Position numbers and translations under genes: made by a program. 64,000 bases of DNA from Kondoa malvinella (taxonomy: Eukaryota; Basidiomycota; Agaricostilbomycetes; Agaricostilbales; Kondoaceae): NCBI GenBank assembly GCA_039545315.1, contig BCIM01000001.1:2141783-2205782 (forward strand). The letters are read 5' to 3'. The notes beneath the pieces are model-generated. The model did no database searches. It was given only the letters and a program-made list of their open reading frames with translations, and was not told the DNA's origin. Within the stretch, counting starts at the first letter, position 1; the number at the start of each line of letters is the position of its first letter. Below are positions 12,837 to 23,380 of the stretch, piece after piece.

Positions 12837-13435
12837 GATGCAAAGCGGGAGATGGGAAACGACAAGTCGAGACTGGCTGGAATTGCCAAGGATGCAAGGT
12901 ATATGTCTTGTGACAGGGTATAGAGGTCCGAAAGGTGTATCCTGTTGTAGCTAGGTAGCTGTTCTGCTCTGACAGGCTTTGCCGAAAATTTGAAAAAACT
13001 TCCGCCTGTGCTTGACCATGAGCGGCCAACATCTAGGTACCACTGTTGTGCAGTACTATATCATGATCGTGTCAATTCTTGTGGATCAGTGCGCGCCAAA
13101 CTCTGTTGCCTACGATTCTCGCCAGATGCTGTCAGGCCAGTGCTTCCTGCCTTTGTCGCTTGCGTCTCTCCATGCTGTGTCGCATCTCGTTCGTAGTCAT
13201 CCGGCCAAGTCAGGAAAGGCTCTTCTTTTGCATTCAATCTCTACCCAAGCCCTCTACTCCTCACCGACTTTGTGTCTTTGTAGGAGGAAGCGGTCCCTGC
13301 CCTACCTTCTCTCCTGTTATGGTCAGTCGACAGAAGCGGGTGCCCCTAGCTCGCGTGGCTCCGCTTCTCTTGCCATTCCAGGCAGCTTTCTTCATTCCAG
13401 GCAGCTTTACCCACTTCCATCAGTTCACTCCGACC
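12837..13435. other. Intergenic region, divergent promoters of RSA4 and BTB gene
   Basis: About 600 bp. Near 13375-13412 a 15-nt sequence (TTCCAGGCAGCTTT core) occurs twice in tandem. Open frames run through the region on the plus strand without clear motifs; part is probably the 5' UTR of the BTB gene. Confidence 0.45.
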
Positions 13436-14681
13436 ATGTCGTTTACCATGCCGCCATACACTATCATCATGCGTTCCGAAGTCTTTTATCTGTCGGAAGA
13501 GCAGCTGACCGTGAGTCTTTGAGCCGAGTAGGCAAGACGGAAGCTGAGAACTCTCTCAAGTTCGACTCGCCAAACATCTTTACTTCTGCTTTCTCTTCTG
13601 GCGACTGGCAAGAGTCAGATACCAAGAGCATAATTCTGGATCGCTCGCCGACTATATTTCGCCTGATTACTGAATATTTGCGTACGCTAGCCTTTCCCTG
13701 AACCGCTCCAAAGATGCTTACAAGCTATTTCAGATGGCTACGACATCCTGCCTATCGATACCCATAATTGCCCGAAAGGCATGTCAGTCAAATCAGCAAC
13801 TGCCAATCTGTACAAAGACGCATTGTACTACGGCTTGTACAACCTCATCTCGCTTCTAGAACCCAAACCCGCTCCGCTTCCGATAGCTGCTCCGCTATCC
13901 CTTCTGCCGCCTCTCGACTTCTCCAACGAAAGATGGAGAGGTTCAACAGCTCAATTGACTGGTCCTATACCTTTACGCGATTTACAAATCAAGCTTCCCG
14001 CAGCTGAATTGACTGAGAATGGATTCGTGACGAAAGCGGAGGTGCCGAAAGCTGTGGTCTTCAGCGCGGAAAATGTACATGTCAAGTAAGCTTTTCTCGT
14101 CCACGAGGTCATACGCGCTGACGAGCCTTGCAGGCTGGTCATCGAATGCCATTTGGGCTTGATCACCTCGCATTGGTCCTTTTTGGGAGCCGAAGACTAT
14201 GATAGATTGCAAGCCGTGAGTAGTAGATGAGAAGAGAGGATCGCCGGCTGACCTTCTGCTAGCTCATGCCGGACTCGCCGATATCAAAGACGACAGGTTG
14301 CGTTCAAGGCTCTATCAACAAGTGAGTCTTCCCTCGTCTCCGAGTTCTTCTCTCGCTGATCTGTATACAAGGCAAATATTGCTTGATTGCGGCCACTATT
14401 CATGCAATTTCGATGCGCTCCTCAATCATGCTGCGCATGGAATAGCTCGACAAGATGCACCTCCCGATCAGACCGAGCGTTCACCACTAGACACACTGTT
14501 CGGCCAATCCTTCAAGCTACCTGCAGCCGAAGCACCGATCACCTGTTCCTTCGTCTGCGAAAAGCTGCTCTTTTGTCTCTTTCATGGTGGTCCGGTTGCA
14601 CAACTCGGCGGGCCCTATGTAGCTCCTCTGCATATGAGAGCGCTCAGTATGGTCGACTATTACGCGAGGATATCGGTGTAG
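13436..14681 (+). CDS. BTB/POZ domain protein, basidiomycete type
   Basis: Six exons. The start exon gives SFTMPPYTIIMRSEVFYLSE and, after a 50-nt intron, FDSPNIFTSAFSSGDWQESD, IILDRSPTIFRLITEYLR and GYDILPIDTHNCPKGMS. This is the pattern of fungal BTB proteins with a T1/KCTD-like fold (LFTLSKSQIEFDSPNYF..FLGDF..LDRDP.LF..I..YL.GY.ILPL in relatives). Downstream segments (PIPLRDLQIKLPAAEL, VVFSAENVHVKLVIECHLGL, TCSFVCEKLLFCLFHGGPV) form a C-terminal domain I cannot name. Such proteins usually act as oligomerising adaptors, sometimes with cullin ligases. The start at 13436 is chosen because residues match relatives from there; the frame is open further upstream without ATG-based support. It ends 83 bp before convergent CSE1. 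Confidence 0.8.
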
Positions 14682-14764
14682 AGTGCAATGGCGATGTACA
14701 GACAATCAGTAGATGGTATCAATGTGATAATGCAATGCTATTTCGTTAGAGCTCTGAGATGAAT

Positions 14765-17700
14765 CTACTGTAGTGTGACTCCAGCCGACGCTAAATGTTG
14801 CTGGAATGGCTGCCTGAACTCTTCCGGCACAGCGGCCATCAAGGCAGGGAACTACATAAATTGTCAGCGAAATATCACAGAAGGACTGTCGACATACTCT
14901 GCCTGGCTTGGCTTGCGACGCGGAAGCAAGGCTTTTGGTGAGATAGTCCCGAGCATCAGGTATCGATGCAACCGGATCTCTTTTTGCTGGTTCCGAAGCG
15001 CCTAGTTTGGAGAAAGATGCCTGGTAGCCTAATTCGTCTGGGTCGACAACACCAATGTCTTCATCTTGTGTCGTCTTGAGATCCTGAGGTAGAAGGAAGA
15101 GCTTGAGGAGCGCTTCCATTGTAGCCGGCCTGTCAAGCGATCACTCCCGTCAGCGACGCAAGGCGCATAGAGACCGTTGGCTCACCATTCTTGAACATTC
15201 GGTTCGTTCAACATCCGCTCGCTCTGGGTCAAAAGCTTGGCCATGCCGACGGCTACATTCTTTCGATCCCTTGCTGGAGTCTTTTGTATGTCTGGTCGAA
15301 TAGCCTTCAACACTTGACCGAAAATGCTTTACCTGATGTGAGCGAAATCCGGGCAGGTCCGTGAAACACTGACCCGGGCTGAACTCCATCGAAGGCCGCT
15401 ATGAGTTCTTCGGACCCAAACCCTTCACGTCCGACGGCTATTGTGGTAAATAGCGCCTTGATGAAGCCTTGCACCCATCTTTCTGTCCGCTTTTGCATGA
15501 GGCGAGTCAGGAGAATGATGACGACATCGCGAAGAATAGTGTTGAGCGCAGCGCTGTACATGAAAAAGCTCACAAAGTTAGCATGTAAGCCAACACTATC
15601 GGCACATCACGCACACAGGGACATTTTCGAATAAGCCTTCGACCAGATCGCATGTTACGGCGTCATGCGCTTTCCCGCTCTCGTTCAAGAACCGCAGAAT
15701 GTCCTTGATGGCGCCAAGCTGATTGTTTCCGACAATGACAGACGATCCTTTCGCCAGCATAGCTCGCAGAAGTCGAACCAAAGCTGGTACATTGCCTCTT
15801 TGTGTCCATAGCGAGCCCATCAGCAGCGGACCGAGAAGACCTTTGTACGACTCTGGCATCGCATCCGTGTGAAGTTCAAGCAGCTGCGAAAGGATCTGGA
15901 AAACGAAGGGCGAGAATTCTGTAGCATGGAGAGGTCAATCATCAGCTGAGGCTGAAGCTTCGTCATCTCACGTACCTGTCACATCTTGCTGCAGAATATA
16001 AGTAAACGGCGGGAAGAGAGCCGCTTCGAATTCAGGCAAAGTAGCGGGGTTGCCAGCCACGACGAATCTGTAGGTTTATGGTCAAAAACTAAAGTCTCAA
16101 TAGAATATCATCAGACGGCGCCTACCTGACTAAGGCGGCAATGCTCTCAAAAGCGAACTGGTTGAACTTTGGATTAGACGGGTTCTTGCTGACTTCTGTC
16201 AAAATCTGGACCAGGTGTTGCAGAACAGTAGAGTAGATAGGTGTGAGTGATTGTCGAGCGGTGATGATGACGCGCATAACACCTGTAAATTGACATCCCA
16301 TCCAGTCAGCGAAGCTGATACTGCAGTCAAGTCAACAGACATTTCATCAAATAATCGTTTTGCGCAATCTTCTCAGGAGTATCTCCACTCTCGATGACCT
16401 TGAGTAAAGCGACGAGAATGCTTTCTGCCGAAGCGCGGACATCCGCTTGCGTAAACATGAGCTGACCATCTTTCTTGATGTAGAGGATACGCTCGATAGT
16501 GATTGCTGCGTACGTGTGAATGACGTAAGCTGGATTTTCGAGGTGCGGCGCAAGCATAGGCAGTACGGAGAGGAGTTGTTCTTTGGATAGCTGTAAGACC
16601 TGAGCGATTATTCTGCGCACAAGTCAACATCTCTTACCTGAGTTCTAAAAGTATAAAGGAACTTGATGGCGTCAGCCTGAATGATAGGATGCGTTGATCC
16701 CGGTGCCGCTTGTAGCTCTTGGACGACATGCTCGGAGAAGAAGCGGATGATATCGACCAAAGCATTCGTAGATGTGACACCATGCTGGCAGGCGATCCCA
16801 TGTGAGCTGACAACACAACACATGACGGTCCAGACTGACCTGCGACGACGAGCTTCTTGAAGCGATGGAAGTAAGCAAAAAGATAGCTGTGTCTTTTGCT
16901 TTCCAGTTCTCTTTCGGGTTGGTCGTGTATTGCTGCAGGTAGGCAGAGATGTAGCGCGAGATGATGCTCGTGATCTGCTGCTCGAATTGTTGCATAAGGG
17001 CTTGAGTGAAGTCCGCTGCAGCTTGTCTTCGAGTTTCGCTGTCTGTCCGGACAGTTACCCTTCAGCCTCTTTCGAGCTGAAGTTCCTTGTACTGACCTGT
17101 GCCTTCCAGATCCCGCTGCAAGTACTCCAAAGGGACTTCTTCAAACAAATCTTCTTCAAATTCCCGCAAAGCCATGTTGGGCAGAATGATGCGTTCGCAA
17201 AAGCTTTCCAGCGTTGCATCAGCCGAAAAGAGGGCTTGTTTACCAGGCATCTTGACGACCACAGAGAGGAACTTGACTGCTTTGCTGACCAACTGTACGA
17301 AATTCGCATGTGCATCAGAACTAGTCTGAGCACAACAGTACGCCTGACGTACGATATCATATTTCTGCCCAGGACCAAGGGAAGTAACCATAGTCCAAAC
17401 CGTTTCCACAAACTGATCCATCTGCGGAAAGACATCCTGATATCTCTGACTGTACAATTCAACAATTTCGCAAATGGACGCGCGGATCTTTTCCCATTCG
17501 CCCGCTTCATCGTCATCATCATCTGTCTTTGCGGGCATTTGCCAAGTTAGGTATTTGTGCAAGAGAGCCATGAAGGCGTTCATGTTGTCCTCGAAGAATT
17601 CAGGCAAGTCTTGCGAATTCAGGTCGTAGAAGATTTGTAGGAGAAGAAGAAGGGTTTTCGCTAGGGTTGCTGGGTCTGCTGGTGATGGTAAAGGAGTTGG

Positions 17701-18437
17701 AGAGGAGAGGAGCTCGTCGGTGCGCTGGAAGATTGCTAGGTAAGGTGCGCAGAATCGTTCGAGAACGAATTTGATTTCCAGGAAGAGACTGTCTGATCGA
17801 AATTGTGCTCTCCATCTATTGAAGAGTCAGCTAGTGTGCGTGACTCGGTTACTTAGCATACCTCTTGAAGATAGAATGAGCTGTTTGCAGAACAGCATTA
17901 TTGAGGACAAAGTTGTCTTGTGACAGGTTGGCAATCAGTTGCTACACACCAGACCGCATCAGCAGGTATTCCTCAGTAGAGCAAAGAGCTCTCACATCGA
18001 CTAGATCTGACCATTCTTCTGGAAAGTCTGCAGCAGCCATGACGCTGATAGCTTCGCCAATCTGGATTTGTAACGCGGGCTGGTCTGCCAACCCAATCAT
18101 GACAGGAATGACTTGTGCTTTCAGCGCTCGTCTGTCCGCGACGGGCACAGGCGCAATCAGAGCTTCTTCCTCCTGCAAGCGGTCGGATGCTGTCAGCTAT
18201 AGACACAGCAGAAAGGCATGAACGACTTGCCGACTTCCAATTCGCCTTGACATAATTCTTGTAGAGCAGTGCAGCAGCTTGTTTGACGCTTTTGTCGATA
18301 CCAGCGGATCCAGTGAGCTGTAAAGGCAAGAGACCAAAGCCAGGTTGCCTCTGCATTTGTTCCAAAGCGCGTTCCGCCTCACGTCGCACGGTCGGGTCAT
18401 GCGAAAGAGATCCGCCAAGTAGTTGCGATAGATCCAT
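14765..18437 (-). CDS. CSE1: Cse1 / exportin-2 (CAS), importin-alpha re-exporter
   Basis: Karyopherin that returns importin-alpha to the cytoplasm with RanGTP. Start ATG 18437 gives MDLSQLLGGSLSHDPTVRRE and GFGLLPLQLTG, with KQAAALLYKNYVKANW and QIGEAISVMAAADFPEEWSD, the importin-beta N-terminal signature of CAS. Further exons give IRASICEIVELYSQRYQDVF, QMDQFVETVWTMVTSLGP, LESFCERIILPNMALREFEE, VIHTYAAITIERILYIKKDG, AIKDILRFLNESGKAHDAVT and, after the last intron, FPALMAAVPEEFRQPFQQHL before the stop. The protein is close to family length (about 950-1000 aa) with more than 15 introns. It diverges from the aldo-keto reductase 152 bp away. Confidence 0.92.
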
Positions 18438-18589
18438 ACTCGTTGCTGGTCTGTAGGAAAGAGCGAGGCTGTCTGGCTGTCACTGCTCGAGAGCAAAAGA
18501 AAAAAACACGCGCGGCATCAACACAGGTTCACCTTGAAGTGCCACTACCGTACAGAGAGGACTCTTATAACATCAACAAAGCTCCAAAT
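18438..18589. promoter_or_regulatory. Divergent promoter region, CSE1 / aldo-keto reductase
   Basis: 152 bp between divergent start codons. A TATA-like ACTCTTATAACA lies at about 18561-18572, only 20-30 bp upstream of the reductase ATG, so its role as a TATA box is uncertain. Confidence 0.4.
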
Positions 18590-19999
18590 ATGAGTCTAAC
18601 ATTGACATCAAAAGTGACCGTGAGCTTCTCCCCCATTTCATGCTATGACGATTTTCATGCATCTGGCAGCTTGCATCTGGTTTCGTTTCCCATCTATCTT
18701 TCCCCTTCCCTCCTTCTTATCAATCACTCCAGGCAATCGGATGCCGCTCTTTGGTATTGGCACATACGAATCTTCTGGTTCAGAGGCCTTCAGCAGTGTC
18801 CTTCATGCTTGTAAGCTTGCAGCCTTCTCCGCACTTCGGTTCGCTCATCGTCATGTCTCTCAGTACGTACTGGCTATCGGTAAGCATGCCTAATATCCCA
18901 TCCTGATGAATCTCATGGCGTCGTGATGAACCCTCAGATTGATAGACACTGCCGAATGGTGTAAGGAATAAAACGGCAGCCTAACGTGACTCGCTGATGG
19001 CGTATCAGACGGCAATGAACAAGATTGCGGCAAGGCAATCAGGACCTTCATGCAAGAGTCCGGTGTACCTAGACGCGAAATCTTTTACACTACGAAAAGT
19101 ATGTTTACTATGCTTCGTACTGAACATGGCTAATTCGAGCAGTCATGACCAACAGTACCGAAAAGCACGCTAAAGAAGTCATTGACAAATCACTCAAGTT
19201 GGCCGGTTTGGACTACATAGATCTTTTCCTCATTCACAGTCCTTACCCGGGTAGAAAGGAACGGGCAGATACTTGGAAAGCAATGGAACAAGCTAAAGCA
19301 GAAGGGAAGATCAAGTGTCTTGGGGTGTCCAACTACGGTCAACGACATCTTGAGGAATTGAAGGACGCAAAGGAGAAATGCGAGGTCAATCAAATTGATA
19401 TTCATCCATTCATGCGACGGAAAGAGGAGGTCATGTACAACCAGGATAACGGGATTGCACTTATGGTTAGTTCTAGCCGCTTCGGGGTTTCAATTCGTGT
19501 CTGATCACACATGTATAGGCGTGGGGATGTCTTGCGAGAGGATACAGGCGAGCTCTCTCTCTGATGGTATGGAGGAAATTGATATATTATCGCAGATTCA
19601 AACACCCGGTTTTGGTCAAAATAGCAGACAAGCACTCCAAGAGCACAGCGCAAGTTCTGCTTCGCTGGGGTCTGCAACAGGTCAGCTCTCCTACTCGTCT
19701 TGGTGATTAAGTGTTGATGACTGATGCGTCTGGCAGGGTAATGCATCTCAGCCTGGCGTGTATTTATCGACTGATCTGTCAAGCAGGGTATATTCTCATC
19801 CCAAAGAGCGTTCGAAACGATCGCGTAGAAGAGAACACCAAGATATACGACTTCAAGCTGGACGCGCAAGATATGAAAGAGCTTTCCGCTCTCAACGAGA
19901 ACTTGTGCGTTTCAACGCCTTTTCGTAAGTATGTGTTTCTGCTGACGTCGACTTCTCAGAGTCACGGACTGGGACCCTTTGAACGACAGCAGCATCTGA
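18590..19999 (+). CDS. Aldo-keto reductase (AKR) with several microexons
   Basis: NADPH-dependent aldehyde/ketone reductase. Restoring the family sequence needs these exons: 18590-18619 (MSLTLTSKVT), 18670-18679 (10 nt), 18733-18810, 18864-18879 (16 nt), 18938-18960 (23 nt), then from 19009. Together they read VTLASGNRMPLFGIGTYESS and VLHALRTGYRLIDTAEWYGN. These carry the AKR catalytic Asp (IDTA), Tyr (WYGNE) and Lys (YTTK); the fourth member is His in FLIHSPYP. Downstream: GKIKCLGVSNYGQRHLEEL, QIDIHPFMRR, a probable 48-nt GC-AG intron (19548-19595) joining ARGY to RFKHPVLV, then HSKSTAQVLLRWGLQQ. A twin intron with a 1-nt exon at 19737 gives QQGYILIPKSVRNDRV. The end is NENLVTDWDPLNDSSI. It converges on the ferric reductase 36 bp away. 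Confidence 0.88.
18670..18679 (+). other. 10-nt microexon of the aldo-keto reductase
   Basis: CTTGCATCTG between introns 18620-18669 (50 nt) and 18680-18732 (53 nt). Without it the N-terminal exon and the MPLFGIGTY exon are out of phase; with it they read SKVTLASGNRMPLFG, as in related reductases. Confidence 0.8.
18864..18879 (+). other. 16-nt microexon of the aldo-keto reductase
   Basis: TACGTACTGGCTATCG, flanked by introns 18811-18863 and 18880-18937. It encodes most of LRTGYR, the conserved segment just before the catalytic IDTA motif. The next exon (18938-18960) is only 23 nt. Confidence 0.85.
19681..19786 (+). other. Twin intron with a single-nucleotide exon
   Basis: Intron 19681-19736 (56 nt, GTCAGC..GGCAG), one exonic G at 19737, intron 19738-19786 (49 nt, GTAATG..AGCAG). 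Both halves have a branch-like CTGAT element near the acceptor. Joining CAA CAG + G + GG TAT ATT restores LRWGLQQGYILIPKS, the conserved AKR sequence. Removing 19681-19786 as one intron leaves the frame off by one. Confidence 0.7.
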
Positions 20000-20035
20000 A
20001 TGACTATAATATACATACAACCCTAAAACACAACG

Positions 20036-22477
20036 TTACCAATTCAAATTCTCCGAGAAATAATCCACTTGTCTGTCTAAAGTTGTCACTTGTGCGCAAG
20101 CAGCTCTGCAGTCGTCGTTCATCGCTGGACTGCGGTACTTATCAGAGAGATTCGAGCAAGCTGGAAGAGTTGCTTACGGACCACAACACACAATCGCCAG
20201 CGATTGTCCTGCTAACAGCTTCCCTTGTTGTTCCTCAATCAAAACATGACACGACGGTCTCTCAATCCCCACATATAGCCTGATACCACTCCTCTGCACC
20301 GCTTGAAGCAATTCTGCATCTTCCGCGCTCCCTAATGATGTCGAACCATGCCTAACCCAGATCGTAACTTGACCGCTCACTGAAATCGACGCCAAGTCGT
20401 TCAAGCAGCAGCGCAAGTCCGACAAATCCCTCACAACCCAAAAGAGCTCCGCCCAGCCTTTCGCGCAAGCTTCTCGAAACAGAGCGAAAATTCCGCTGAT
20501 GCCTATGCCGCCTGCCATGAAGCAGGTCCTATCATAGGAAGAAAGTTGTGTTTGATGACCATACGGGCCTTCAATGAGGACATTGTGTGGTGTTGATGGC
20601 TGGGCTGAAGCGATAGCCGCGAGTCGACGAGTCATGCCATCGAATGGTCGGACGTAAAGCAGTATCCGTCTCTCTCCAGCAAGTAACAGAGTCTTGCCTT
20701 CTTCTTCGTCGTCTTCTAGGCAGAATTTGGCTGAATGACTTCCGTCAACCTTCGAAGCTGAATTGTATGCAACGATGGAGAAAGGATGGCTTTCCCAAAA
20801 GCGAGAGTCGAGTAGATGAAAGTAGACGTATTGTCCAGGCTTGAAGTTCCAATGTCTTGCTGGGTAGATCTCGATCTGGACATAGTCGCCCAGGCAGGTG
20901 AAGCGTGCTGTACTAAAGTTCATTCCGTCTTTGCTATTCCATCCGGCATTGCAGTAAAGCAGTCGCACTACTCTGACTACTCTGTCGAAGATCCAGAAGA
21001 AGCAGCTTGCGTACACCTGCGTGAAAGTCAGCCTAGTCTTTCGTTTGGGCATAGAACGCACCCAAGGCATGTATCGATGAAGTTTCAGCAGGCCGACATG
21101 ATACCAAGCTCCGATCAAGAAAGCGATGGACAGGGCAATATGCAGGTACAGAAAGAGCTCGTACTTCCATCGGCGAAAGACATGTGCTCCTTGAACGCAT
21201 ATGATCACGCCGGCAAGGAAAGCCTATATCTACAATCAGCTTGTAAGTACTTCGTATGGCGATGGCTCACGATCAGACCGCATCGGAGATACCCTCGGCT
21301 CACGACAGCTTGCCAAAGATGTTTAAACCCGCCGTTCTGCAGAAAGAGCGTAGTGTAGCCCGTTGTATGTAGTAACGAATGCCAGACAACCATTCTTCCT
21401 ATCCACTTGTGGAATCTGCAGCCTGAATGAGCTACATATCATTTCCCAATTGCAGAGCTTACACGTTAAAGTCATCGAATCTACTCCCGCTAAGCCACAT
21501 GAGTATATGATTACGTCCTCCGAAGGCGACTAGAAGAGATGAGCTTCTTCACCTGGGCTGGAATAGGACTCACTCATTAAAGGCATGTTGGCGAATGCCA
21601 GTATGCCAGATCTATCAGAGACATATCGCAGCCCTTGGGCCCATAAATTGTCTAAACAGAGCGTCAACGATTGATTGAGTTTTAGCTGTGCTGTGTACCT
21701 GGCCAAAATTTATTTTCCTTGAACAAGTTGAGGTTGACGAAAGGCGCAGCAAGATTTATGCCTAAGTAGATTGCGAGCAAAACAGTTTGTAGTCGAGTTG
21801 GAAAGGAGAGGGTGAATCTTCCTATCTGGCCTTTGACTGCATTTTTGCGATCGAGTGCTGGTATAGAGATGTATTTTTTGATCGAGAAACGAATGTGCTT
21901 GAAAGGTGCCCAGGTCGGAGATGGCAAAAGAGATTGCAAAGGTATGAGCAAGCAGACTAGTGTTGTCAGCGCCACCAGGAGCAATCTATTGCCAGATCAA
22001 CCAGACACAAAGGAAGCTAAAGGGAGCTTACCCCGTCGATACGGCGATGTCAAGGGTATGCTTGAAGGCGTAGACCGACTTGTCCACCTGGTCAAAAGTA
22101 CTTGTTGGTATACTGACAGGTTGGTATAGAGGTGTTGTAGCATTGTCAATGAATTGTATAGCTTCGTACTGCTTGGCCGAAAATAAAGCCTCCTTGAATC
22201 CGCTGATAGGTACTCCCGCTTGGACAGCGCAAGAACAATATGCAGGAGTCCAGGCTGATGGCTCTGACGCGCAATGCTCTTCTATGCAAAGCGCAATGGA
22301 TCCAAGAAACGCAGGTGAGACGCACTGACAGCGCAAAGTAGACACCTTGTCTGTCGGTATTGCATCTCGGCAGCCCTCAAAGTCGAGACTGCTGATACTA
22401 GAGAAGCATGAATCACCGCAGTATGGGCGAGCAATACCGAGCGAAGGGAGCCCGAGCGCGAGTTGTTGGAAGCGCAT
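20036..22477 (-). CDS. Ferric/cupric reductase transmembrane component (FRE family)
   Basis: Plasma-membrane metalloreductase moving electrons from NADPH via FAD and two haems to extracellular Fe(III) or Cu(II). Start ATG 22477 (MRFQQLALGLPSLGIARPYC) leads to a Cys-rich extracellular region (GDSCFSSI, TLRCQCVSPAFLGSI, EEHCASEPSAW, CSCAVQAGVP). Haem-ligand His candidates lie in VVWHSLLHTTGY and FLYLHIALSIAFLIGAWYHV. The cytoplasmic half has FKPGQYVYFHL, the FAD motif HPFSIVAY, the NADPH-binding GPYG and GGIGI, and the C-terminal CGP, continued after the last intron by PAMNDDCRAACAQ and NLNW. An open frame continues upstream of 22477 only from a TTG codon, so 22477 is preferred. About eight exons. 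Confidence 0.9.
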
Positions 22478-23380
22478 AACAGGAAACAGCCAGCAGCCCG
22501 GTATCACGAAGATATAGAAGAACAACAGCAAATCATCGAAAGAGAAGAGAAGAGCGAGCGAACCGGCTCCGTCTGTCAGAGGAGCCAATCATTGCAGCAT
22601 GCTCGATTGGTTGGCTGGCCATGCAAGAGTCCTTTAGGCGTCAGATGGCAAGGACAGCAAGAATGTATGCCACTTTTGAGCTCTTCAGATGTAGCCGTTG
22701 ACTGCTGGACCCTCGTATGCAAGAAAGATGCCGGCGTTTCAATGCAAGCAAACTCAACAACATAGGGCAATAGTCATGTCTGCATTACGGAATACTGCTC
22801 GCTGGCTGAAGGCCAATTGGTCAATCGCGGCACACGGCCCCTCTCCCTGTGCTCAATTAAGCTCACTGCCATGGCTTGCTCCCCACTTCCTCGATGCTTC
22901 CTACAGCTCGTCAGCTGTACTCGGTCTTTTCAGCTTTATCAGCTTGTGTCGTTGTCAAATAAAGAGCAAGGACAGGCGAACGTCCCTTAGTTCTCTCTCA
23001 AAGAAAAGGCAGAAGAACCCTTCCAGTGAATTGCTTCGAATTGCTTCTCGACATACGGGGACGGCTCTCCATACCAATCATCAATACAGAATTTGCAGTG
23101 TCAATGCGTCATCGCGTCACTAACGTTGGACCAAAGCAAATCGCTTCACATCGAGAACTCGCCGATTGGAGCTATACTTCTCATCTTTCGCGCATTGGCA
23201 TGGCCGGCGCTCCGCCCTCTCCTTGCTCTTCATCTCGCTTACCCTTCTTGTTCTTGACCATCGCTTGACATTCCCTCGAGCGAGAGAAGATCTCTTTCGA
23301 TCAGTCATCTTCTGTCCCAGTCTTCCGTCCTTTCTCGATCCTACCGCGGCCTACTACATCTAGAGTCTCTAACCACTCGT
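22478..23380. other. Intergenic region between ferric reductase and unrecognised gene
   Basis: About 900 bp of divergent promoter sequence. Several open frames of 60-140 codons overlap in it, but none has motifs or good codon context. Ferric reductase genes are usually iron-regulated; I could not identify a convincing GATA-factor cluster by eye. Confidence 0.4.

Noticed and set aside
18590..19999. Aldo-keto reductase as a pseudogene with frameshifts
   Set aside because: Each apparent frameshift is resolved by a canonical microexon or an intron of normal length, and all catalytic residues survive.
22478..22588. Longer ferric reductase start at 22588 with an extra hydrophobic segment
   Set aside because: The extended frame begins with TTG, not ATG; ATG 22477 gives a better start.
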